A stretch of DNA of 28,101 nt from JBEKTY01 sp049515555 (lineage in GTDB: Bacteria; Planctomycetota; Planctomycetia; Pirellulales; Thermoguttaceae). Made by a program: the position numbers and the translations under genes. The DNA lies in assembly GCA_049515555.1 (NCBI GenBank), contig JBEKTY010000104.1, forward strand, positions 1 to 28,101. Reading direction: 5' to 3'. Under the pieces are notes generated by a model. That model ran no database searches and had not been told where the DNA came from. It saw only the letters and a list, made by a program, of their open reading frames with translations. Position 1 is the stretch's first letter, and the number at the start of each line of letters is the position of its first letter. This document shows, piece by piece, positions 22,704 through 28,101 of the stretch.

Positions 22704-23941
22704 GGCCGGCCGGCGCGGCGTTGTGTAAGGGTCCAGCAGTAACAGGCGATGCCCGCCAGACCCAGGATGTAGCCGATTCCGCCCACGAGATCGCGGAACC
22801 GCAAGCGATTCTCGTTCTCGTCGAGTTGCTCCCGCAGGCGGCCCACCTGGCGCTCGAGGGCCTGCAGCTCGGCAGCGACCCGGCCGTCGCCGCCCGCCGC
22901 CATCGCCGCCTGCCCCTCCGTCATCGGCCGGAAAGGCGAGCTTGCGCCGGGCGGCCCTGGCGGCTGGCCAACGCTCACCGCCAAGGCTGGATCGCCCCTG
23001 GGCAAGACCGCCGGAAGCTCCGCGGCCGAAACCGTGTACTCGGCCCCGTGGCCGTCGCCCGTCTCGGCCACCAGGCGGTAATCACAGCGGCGGTGTGCTT
23101 CCAGCGAGAAGTTGCCCTTCTGGTCGGTCGTGGCCCGACCCAGCTCATGGCCCGCCGCGTCCAAGGCGGTCACCTGAATCTTTATGGCCGGGCTGCCGCC
23201 GCTGAAGTAGGCCCTGCCGTGGATGGTCGGGCCCTCGGCCTGGGCGAAGACGTTGAGCTTGTGGGCCAAGGCCGGGCGCGGCAATACCACAAGCACCACC
23301 AGGAACAGTGCGACCCGCACCAGCGGCGACGCACCCAGCACCTCCGGCCGGACCGTCCGCAGCAGGACCACCACGCTGCCGGTCACCAGGCCCTCGACCA
23401 CGGCGATCGGCAGGTGGGCCACGAGCAGCGCCGCCGCCGGGGTCCTCATCGGCTGCCCGGCCAAGGCCAGGGCGGCGGCGACCAGCCCCCCGCCCAGCAA
23501 GACGGCGGTCACCCCCGCCGCCGCTCCGGCGGCAAAGACTACCGGCCGCCGGCTGCTAAGGGCCGCGGCGCGGAACACCCCGCCGCAAATCACCCCCGGC
23601 AAGGCCATGGTGACCGTGTTGACCCCCAGCGACGTCAGCCCGCCGATAGAGAAAAGAACCGCCTGCAACAGCAAGGCGATCAGCACGGCCGGGAACGTCG
23701 ACCAACCCAACACCAGCCCCATCAGGCCGCCCAGCAGCAAGTGCACCGAGGTCGGCGGCAGCGGGACTTGAATCGCCGAGGCCACGAAGAAGGCCGCACT
23801 CAGCACAGCCGTCCGCGGGATGCGGTCGTAATCGAGCTTCCACAAGCCGATGGCCGTGCCGGCCAGCGCCGCCGCCGCCCCGGCCAGCAGCACCTCCCGA
23901 CCGCCCGGCGTAGCCGCCAGAATGCCTTCGTAAATGTGCAT
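22700..23941 (-). CDS. Nickel/cobalt ECF substrate-binding component, CbiM/NikM fused to NikL-like domain
   Basis: The protein has 413 residues from the ATG at 23941. The N-terminus MHIYEGIL and His67 (PPTSVHLLLGG) match the N-terminal amine, His2 and His67 metal-site pattern known for NikM/CbiM S components. The membrane domain spans about 15-235. It is followed by a NikL-like extracytoplasmic part: a hydrophobic segment ending in LPRPALAHKLNVFAQ, a beta domain (GRAYFSGGSPAIKIQVTALD ... TTDQKGNFSL, about 255-310), a coiled coil (about 350-385) and a final membrane helix (GGIGYILGLAGIACYCW). Separate nikM and nikL genes exist elsewhere; here they are one polypeptide. The metal is probably nickel, with cobalt possible. 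It overlaps cbiQ as ATGA. Confidence 0.9.
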   Translation of the reverse strand: MHIYEGILAATPGGREVLLAGAAAALAGTAIGLWKLDYDRIPRTAVLSAAFFVASAIQVPLPPTSVHLLLGGLMGLVLGWSTFPAVLIALLLQAVLFSIGGLTSLGVNTVTMALPGVICGGVFRAAALSSRRPVVFAAGAAAGVTAVLLGGGLVAAALALAGQPMRTPAAALLVAHLPIAVVEGLVTGSVVVLLRTVRPEVLGASPLVRVALFLVVLVVLPRPALAHKLNVFAQAEGPTIHGRAYFSGGSPAIKIQVTALDAAGHELGRATTDQKGNFSLEAHRRCDYRLVAETGDGHGAEYTVSAAELPAVLPRGDPALAVSVGQPPGPPGASSPFRPMTEGQAAMAAGGDGRVAAELQALERQVGRLREQLDENENRLRFRDLVGGIGYILGLAGIACYCWTLTQRRAGRP

Positions 23942-23954
23942 TGAACCACCGTGC

Positions 23955-24160
23955 GTAGGGTGGGACAAGCGCAGCGCAGTCCCACCAATAGTTTCGAGTG
24001 GAGAGTGGTGGGTGGTGAGTGGGGAGTGGGGAGTGGGGAGTGGTGCGGACTCACCGCCCGCCACTTCTTCTGGCGGGGCTCGCTAACGCTCGACCCGCTC
24101 TACAGCTCTCCGCTCGCCACTCACCCCTCGCCACTCCCCACTCCCCACTCGCCACTCACC
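23955..24160. repeat. Mosaic of GTAGGGTGGG and GAGTGGGGAGTGG repeats
   Basis: The spacer between the nikK-like and cbiM-like genes is almost wholly repeat. It holds a GTAGGGTGGG-family arm (23955-23987), a run of GAGTGGGG heptamer-like units (about 23996-24045), a diverged inverted arm (24071-24103) and the same heptamers inverted (about 24118-24160). The nikK stop codon lies inside the last block. No gene is seen here. Confidence 0.85.
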
Positions 24161-24956
24161 ACTTCTTCTCCTTCTCCGCCGGCACGTCCACGGTCTTGAC
24201 CCAGATCAGCCCGCCGAGCTCGCAATCCACCAGTTTCCCGGCGCGGTTCTTCATCTTCTCGCCGCTCACCAACGCGGCGAAGCCCCACCAGCCGGCCCGC
24301 GGCATCGTGTAGCAGAACACGCCCTGCTCGTCGGCCTTTACCACTTGCGTAATGAACGCCTCGTTGGGCGGCCGCAATCGCTTGCCCGAATTGTAATATT
24401 CCACTTCGACCCGCGCCCGCGGCACGGGCTTGCCGTTGTGCCGCACTATGCCCCGAAAGCTGTTGCCGGTCCACAGGCCGTAGGGCCGCACCAGCGGCTC
24501 GATCTCGACGGGCGAGCCCACCAGCGCGTCCCAGCCGCTCTCGGCCCCCATCACGCCCACCACCACCTTTGCGTAATGCACGATCATTTTCTCCTCGGCG
24601 GGCTCCCAGTACGGCGCCGGCTCGAGGAAGAAAACGTAATCGCCGGGCAGGCCCACCCGCACGGCGCAGGAGTAGGCCGTCTTGCCCTGCAGTTTTCGCG
24701 GCTGGAGGTCGTTGCGCAGGTCGCGTTTCTCGCCGCCCACCATTACGCCGAATCGCTCCGGCCGGCCCATCTCCATTATCGGCCCCTGCTCCATCGGGTG
24801 GGTGAATTCCAGGTCGATGCGGATCGTCTTGTCGTCGCCGGGCCCGACCACGTCGGCCGAGGGGATCAGGACCTGGAAATGGCCCCGGGCCTGGCCCGCA
24901 ACCCAACCCAGCGCGAGCATCGGAACCACTGCAACCAAGGCCAGGCGGATGTTCAT
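24156..24956 (-). CDS. DUF4198 periplasmic metal-binding protein (NikK-like)
   Basis: The protein has 266 residues from the ATG at 24956. A signal peptide (MNIRLALVAVVPMLALGWVA ...) is probably cleaved after ARG, leaving an N-terminal histidine in HFQVLIPS, as in NikK/DUF4198 proteins that deliver nickel or cobalt to ECF importers. Later family features are FTHPMEQGPIM, RVGLPGDYVFFLEPAPYWEP, NGKPVPRARVEVEYYN and a C-terminal beta region (CYTMPRAGWWGFAAL). It is the first gene of the importer operon, has a good promoter and is 214 bases upstream of the S component. The final codons and TGA are formed by the edge of a repeat block, so the native tail may once have been longer. Confidence 0.88.
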   Translation of the reverse strand: MNIRLALVAVVPMLALGWVAGQARGHFQVLIPSADVVGPGDDKTIRIDLEFTHPMEQGPIMEMGRPERFGVMVGGEKRDLRNDLQPRKLQGKTAYSCAVRVGLPGDYVFFLEPAPYWEPAEEKMIVHYAKVVVGVMGAESGWDALVGSPVEIEPLVRPYGLWTGNSFRGIVRHNGKPVPRARVEVEYYNSGKRLRPPNEAFITQVVKADEQGVFCYTMPRAGWWGFAALVSGEKMKNRAGKLVDCELGGLIWVKTVDVPAEKEKKW

Positions 24957-24996
24957 GGCAGGCAAGTTGGCGGAGGGCGGTAATACGACCGAATCA

Positions 24997-25025
24997 ATTG
25001 TAACACCGCCCCACGGCAATGTCGA
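24997..25025 (-). promoter_or_regulatory. Sigma-70-like promoter for the nickel/cobalt operon
   Basis: On the minus strand TCGACA (25025-25020) is followed after exactly 17 bases by TACAAT (25002-24997), five of six matches in each box, 40 bases ahead of the ATG at 24956. The leader is too short for a cobalamin riboswitch, and no NikR-type operator is recognised. Confidence 0.65.
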
Positions 25026-25061
25026 GAAGGGGGAAGCCCGGGGGACAAGACGCCTGCGCGG

Positions 25062-25379
25062 TTACAGTCCCAGCCACAAGCGAACCGCGTTTTCCACGGC
25101 AGTCAGTTCGTCTTGGGCCAGACGACCAAGTTTGCGGAGCAGCTTGACTGTGGGGATGGTGACGAGGTTCTGGGCATCGAACGCTCCGGAGCGGAGGAAG
25201 CCAACGTTGATGGCTGCTTCAAAGCGAGAGCCGCGCGTGCTGGTCGTGTGCGGCACAAGCGTAGCCAGCGCCCGATCCGCCTCGCCAGCCGGAACGTTCA
25301 AGATCAGGCAGGGGCGCGTCTTGGCCGCCATGCCAAGGTCCACCAGCCACACCTCGCCCCGCGACGCCTTAGGAGGCAT
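25062..25379 (-). CDS. MazF/PemK-type toxin (probable mRNA endonuclease)
   Basis: The product has 105 residues from the ATG at 25379, which has GGAGG just upstream. It starts MPPKASRGEVWLVDLGM, followed by KTRPCLIL, the two motifs that form the conserved core of the MazF/PemK/CcdB-like fold, and continues with a helix (LLRKLGRLAQDELTAVENAV). Members cleave single-stranded mRNA when free of antitoxin. The start lies 11 bases inside the preceding small gene, the normal antitoxin-first order. An extra upstream in-frame ATG at 25433 lies inside the antitoxin gene and is less likely. The catalytic triad cannot be confirmed by eye, so activity is inferred from family and context. Confidence 0.85.
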   Translation of the reverse strand: MPPKASRGEVWLVDLGMAAKTRPCLILNVPAGEADRALATLVPHTTSTRGSRFEAAINVGFLRSGAFDAQNLVTIPTVKLLRKLGRLAQDELTAVENAVRLWLGL

Positions 25380-25563
25380 CGGCCGCCTCGCTTCGGTCGA
25401 GTTCCAGGAACAGTTCCTCCGCGGCGCCGACAAGTTGCTCGTCGGACAGCGGAGGGAAATCGAGCGTCAAGGTGCGACGAAGAATTTCGCTGGCCAACTC
25501 CCGCTTGTCGCCGTCGGGCAGCAGGTCAAACGTGTGCAGCATCTCTTGGACTTGCGCGGTCAT
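25369..25563 (-). CDS. Antitoxin of the MazF-like pair
   Basis: The protein has 64 residues, beginning MTAQVQEMLHTFDLLPDGDK. This ATG is preferred over one three codons upstream because GGGAG then lies about eight bases away. A helix with LLPDGDKRELASEIL resembles addiction-module component antitoxins, and an acidic tail (EELFLELDRSEAADAS) could wrap the toxin. No separate DNA-binding domain is obvious in so short a protein. The stop overlaps the toxin start by 11 bases, which fits translational coupling. Confidence 0.8.
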   Translation of the reverse strand: MTAQVQEMLHTFDLLPDGDKRELASEILRRTLTLDFPPLSDEQLVGAAEELFLELDRSEAADAS

Positions 25564-25639
25564 CGCATGCACTCCCTCTTCTGCAATCCTACCGTCGGCA
25601 AGGCCTATCCGTCAATCCTTTCCCTGCCGAAACCGCCGG

Positions 25640-26944
25640 CTATTTCGATATCGGCCCGTGGGACTCGATCCGGTAGAGATGCGTTCTGGTGCGCAGGAAA
25701 AAGGCCTTTCCCGAAACGGCGGGCGATGCCATAAAACCGCTTTCCAGCGTGTTGGTGGCCAGCAGCTCGCAGGTGCGGCCCGGCTTGATCACCGTCACGC
25801 CGCCCTCCTGAGAGCAGAAATAGAGCCGGCCATCCGCGTAGATCGGCGATGCGGTAAAGTGGCCGCCGATCCGCTCCTGCCAAATCTCGCGGCCCGTGGC
25901 AATCTCCAGGCAACTGGCCACCCCCCCGTCGTTGACCATGAACACGAGCTGTCCCACCGCCACTGGTGAAGGCAGCTTGAAAACCACTTTGCCGCTGTTC
26001 TTCCAAACCACGTGCGAGCGGGTCACGTCCCCCTGGCCGTCCGGTTTCACCGCCCACAGCTCGGTCCTGCCCATGCCGGTCACGAACATGACCAGCCCCT
26101 CGGCGAACACTGGCCGCGACGCAGCGGTGTGGCTGCCGTGATAGACCTTCCAACGCTCCCGTCCGGTACGGGGATCGTAACCATAAAGTGCCTTGGAGCC
26201 GGAGCTGATTAGTAGCGGTTTCCCCTCGACGCGGATGATAATCGGCGTGCTGAACGCCTTGCGCTCGTCGCCTTCGGTCTTCGGCTTGCCGGCGGCGTCC
26301 AGGTCATTCCAGGCCGTGGTGCGATCGGTCTTCCAGACCGTGCGCCCGGTCTGCTTGTCCAGCGCCGCCAGATACTGCACGTCGACCCCGTCCATGGTCA
26401 GGATCAGCAGGTCCTCGAACAGGATCGGCGACGAGCCCGGCCCGCGATAATGCCGGCAGGCGAGATCGGTGCGTGTCCAGATCGTTTTCCGGGTGGCCGT
26501 GTCCAGACAGGCCGTCCCGTAGCTGCCGAAACTTACATAGACCCGCCCCGGCTCGACGACCGGCGAGGGCGAGGCGTAGCAGTTCACGCCATTGCCCAGC
26601 GGCTCCGGCTTATCGGCATGAAACAGTTTCCGATCGAGCCGTACCCGGCCACTCCGGGCATCCACGCAGACGGCGAAGAAATCGTGCCCGTCCTCGGTGG
26701 CCGTGGTCAACCAGACCTGGCCGCCCATGACGACCGGCGTAGACCAGCCGCAACCGGGGATGGGCGTCTTCCACGTCACATTCTGCGTCTCGCTCCAGCG
26801 CAGCGGCAGCCCGGCCGACGGGGCATCCTCGACGGCCGCGGCATGACCGTTGCCCAAAGGCCCCCGAAACTCCGGCCAATCCTGCCCCCGCGAAACGGAT
26901 GCCAACAGCAGCAGCCAACCGGTCAAGCAATAGGTGAAACGCAT
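25640..26944 (-). CDS. Secreted PQQ-like beta-propeller protein
   Basis: The product has 434 residues from the ATG at 26944, with signal peptide MRFTYCLTGWLLLLASVSRG and mature start QDWPEFRGP, a hallmark of the large planctomycete PQQ-binding-like family. An alternative ATG at 26959 would add five residues. The rest is a seven- or eight-bladed propeller with repeating patterns such as VWLTTATEDG, VCVDARSGRVRLDRK, CLDTATRKTIW, ALDKQTGRTVWKT, GYDPRTGRERWKV and CLEIATGREIWQE. The family resembles BamB and quinoprotein propellers, but most members lack proven enzyme activity, so a scaffold or ligand-binding role in the periplasm is as likely as a dehydrogenase. It is not clearly in an operon. 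Confidence 0.92.
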   Translation of the reverse strand: MRFTYCLTGWLLLLASVSRGQDWPEFRGPLGNGHAAAVEDAPSAGLPLRWSETQNVTWKTPIPGCGWSTPVVMGGQVWLTTATEDGHDFFAVCVDARSGRVRLDRKLFHADKPEPLGNGVNCYASPSPVVEPGRVYVSFGSYGTACLDTATRKTIWTRTDLACRHYRGPGSSPILFEDLLILTMDGVDVQYLAALDKQTGRTVWKTDRTTAWNDLDAAGKPKTEGDERKAFSTPIIIRVEGKPLLISSGSKALYGYDPRTGRERWKVYHGSHTAASRPVFAEGLVMFVTGMGRTELWAVKPDGQGDVTRSHVVWKNSGKVVFKLPSPVAVGQLVFMVNDGGVASCLEIATGREIWQERIGGHFTASPIYADGRLYFCSQEGGVTVIKPGRTCELLATNTLESGFMASPAVSGKAFFLRTRTHLYRIESHGPISK

Positions 26945-27005
26945 CGTGATGTTTCCCATAGTGAAGCACTTCCCCACGGCCTGGCGGTCGGCAGCGGGCA
27001 GCGCA

Positions 27006-27281
27006 CTATTGTACAAAAGACTTTCCGCGATGTCGCCCTGCGGGCAACGCTCGGGAAACCCGCGGTCCTTGGCAAGTTGACTGGCGCAGAGAGGAAAACG
27101 GGCCAGGTGCGGTTGAGGAAAGCTCGCTACCGGCGGCCATCCGCCAATCGTTTTCGACCTTGGCGGTTTCGGCGGCCGTGAGGGTGTCGAGGCTGTCGAT
27201 CAGCCGGGCCGGTTGGTAGGGGCAGCGAATGCCGGCGCACTTCGAAGTGATTTGCTCGATTGCGTTTGTGCGCGCGGCGGT
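27006..27281 (-). pseudogene. Possible gene relic downstream of the HNH gene
   Basis: One minus-strand frame runs open from the HNH stop to a TAG at 27006 and includes AIEQITSKCAGIRCPYQPAR followed by LIDSLDTLTAAETAKVENDW. Third codon positions in this part (about 27117-27269) are mostly G or C, as in real genes here. There is no ATG, GTG or TTG, although AGAGGAGA lies right after the HNH stop. The remainder of the frame looks non-coding. Best read as a fragment of a decayed gene of unknown family. Confidence 0.3.
27008..27036 (-). promoter_or_regulatory. Candidate promoter for the PQQ-propeller gene
   Basis: On the minus strand GCGACA (27036-27031), then 17 bases, then TACAAT (27013-27008), 63 bases before the ATG at 26944. 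The -10 is good and the -35 weak. Confidence 0.4.
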
Positions 27282-27286
27282 CTCCT

Positions 27287-27799
27287 CTACTCCGTTGCCG
27301 ACGAATCGGTCCTGGGCGTTCGCAGGAGTTTCTGTGCTGACCGTATCGTCTCGTCGTACTTTTCACGCTTCGGCTTCAAAAAGTCCCTTACCCGTTGTAT
27401 TAGCAATTCTCGTTCAACGTCAGTCAGGTCAGTTCTGCGCCCCCACGAATCCTTTTCCTCTCCGCCTGGGTCAAAGCGGTCCTTTAGGTAGTGGCACGAC
27501 CTGCACGCCAGCGCTATATTGGCGAACGTGTCGCGAAGGCGCGGATATGCCGACCTTGGAAGAACATGATCCCACTCCCCGCCACTATAAGCCTGAGCAC
27601 AGCCCAACACATCGAACCCGCAGTATTCGCACCTGTACTTTGCGCGAAGCCCGACCGGATAGAATATCCTGTGGCTCCCAGGCAGTTGACTGTTGAGGGT
27701 CTCCGCCTCCCGTTCGTAGTCTCTCTGTCGCCACGGTTCGCCTCCACTCCCCGCCGATGATACGCCGAGAATGGAGAATACATCCCGAAGGAACCGGCG
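27287..27799 (-). CDS. HNH endonuclease, 5' end unresolved
   Basis: The open frame encodes YRCEYCGFDVLGC (first Cys pair at about 27631-27620), EWDHVLPRSAYPRLRDTFAN and LACRSCHYLKDRFDP, the zinc-binding and DH...N...CxxCH elements of an HNH nuclease. A helical tail follows, to a TAG at 27287-27289. The frame is open from 27799, but the first conventional start inside it is a GTG at 27610, which lies after the first Cys pair and would remove half of the zinc site. Either a rare start is used (an ATT at 27772 is in frame), or the 5' end is frame-shifted or truncated. Function: DNA cleavage, possibly a defence or mobile-element enzyme. Confidence 0.65.
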   Translation of the reverse strand, partial: RRFLRDVFSILGVSSAGSGGEPWRQRDYEREAETLNSQLPGSHRIFYPVGLRAKYRCEYCGFDVLGCAQAYSGGEWDHVLPRSAYPRLRDTFANIALACRSCHYLKDRFDPGGEEKDSWGRRTDLTDVERELLIQRVRDFLKPKREKYDETIRSAQKLLRTPRTDSSATE

Positions 27800-28003
27800 T
27801 CAACCACAAGGCCGTTTCGACCTCGATGTCATGCTCGGCGTATCCCACGTCGACTCGACGGTGGCCGAACTCCGGGGACACACCAGTAAGTTAGACCAGG
27901 AAAACGGGACAGAGGAGAAAAACTGGACAGATACGATTAAGGAAAGCCAGATTTTCTCGCCCGCAAGCCGGAGGCATGGCAGAGAGTAGATGCTATGTAG
28001 AGA
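27800..28003. other. Intergenic stretch without a recognisable gene
   Basis: Less GC-rich than the rest of the window. It contains two short related pieces, ACGGGACAG and ACTGGACAG (about 27904-27928), and no open frame with a ribosome site that I would defend. It separates the HNH remnant from the hairpin and start at 28004-28101. Confidence 0.4.
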
Positions 28004-28081
28004 GCGAGTCGCTGCGTTAAGCTCCAAGTAGTGGCAATTTCAAACTTTTACACAAGGAGCTTGACAATGTCAGCGACTCGC
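28004..28081. repeat. Inverted repeat enclosing the ribosome site of the terminal ORF
   Basis: GCGAGTCGCTG (28004-28014) pairs with CAGCGACTCGC (28071-28081), and AAGCTCC (28019-28025) pairs with GGAGCTT (28056-28062), leaving an internal loop that contains the ATG at 28067. The Shine-Dalgarno GGAG is thus buried in a stem when the whole region is transcribed. Confidence 0.8.
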
Positions 28082-28101
28082 AGGAACGATTGTAGCACGT
28101 C
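28067..28101 (+). CDS. Start of an ORF running off the window (possible transposase)
   Basis: An ATG at 28067 follows AAGGAG by seven bases and opens a frame MSATRRNDCST that continues past the right edge. Only 11 residues are visible, so the family cannot be named. The hairpin that would hide its ribosome site in read-through transcripts is the arrangement insertion sequences use to limit transposase synthesis, so a transposase is the leading guess. Confidence 0.4.
   Translation, partial: MSATRRNDCST

Noticed and set aside
22571..23944. 457-codon plus-strand frame opposite the CbiM-NikL gene
   Set aside because: Shadow frame full of Arg/Gly/His; the minus strand encodes clear transporter domains.
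24957..25061. Cobalamin riboswitch upstream of the metal importer
   Set aside because: Only about 40 bases lie between the predicted promoter and the start, and no B12-box-like motif is visible.

Overview
The window reads as a chromosomal segment of a GC-rich planctomycete, probably a Pirellulales-type lineage. Supporting signs are a DUF1559 prepilin-like protein followed by a small lipoprotein, a Zn-ribbon/GYF_2/TM protein, a PQQ-type propeller whose mature end reads QDWPEFRGP, large secreted proteins, a cysteine/proline-rich repeat protein, and many short palindromic repeats of the kind scattered through planctomycete genomes. No rRNA, tRNA, CRISPR array or complete transposon is visible. 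The taxonomic call is inference from gene content.

Layout. 1-1018: a tightly overlapping three-gene accessory operon cut by the window edge, ending in a HEPN-like protein. 1090-5387: leuS (minus) divergent from a secreted SH3-domain protein, each with a readable promoter in the shared 167-bp spacer. 5503-7216: a sugar-nucleotide epimerase overlapping a dolichol-phosphate-mannose-synthase-like glycosyltransferase, probably for cell-surface glycan synthesis. 7217-8129: palindromic repeat, consensus-like promoter and a secreted protein with 8-residue LLSGN repeats. 8181-10002: ICL/PEP-mutase family enzyme, small membrane protein and a conserved-looking 72-aa protein. 10098-12120 (minus): His/Cys-rich protein, DUF1559 pseudopilin, lipoprotein. 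12413-15493: 1026-aa secreted protein carrying two in-frame REP-like insertions in different reading frames. 15655-18849: GYF_2 protein, membrane P-loop NTPase, NTF2-like lipoprotein. 18850-19375: AT-rich intergenic region with a strong terminator, a possible small RNA and a structured leader for the Cys-rich protein at 19376-20116. 20281-21006 (minus): Fe-type superoxide dismutase preceded by a frame-shifted Tat-signal leader ORF. 21289-24956 (minus): an ECF nickel/cobalt importer (NikK-like, CbiM-NikL fusion, CbiQ, CbiO) with ATGA-coupled starts. 25062-25563 (minus): MazF/PemK-type toxin and antitoxin. 25640-26944 (minus): PQQ propeller protein. 27006-28101: decayed, mobile-looking end with an HNH endonuclease lacking a normal start, a gene relic, and the start of an ORF whose ribosome site lies in a hairpin.

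The strongest candidates for something undescribed are the Cys-rich repeat protein with its structured leader, the frame-shifted Tat leader coupled to the superoxide dismutase, the LLSGN-repeat protein, and the palindromic elements built into coding sequence.
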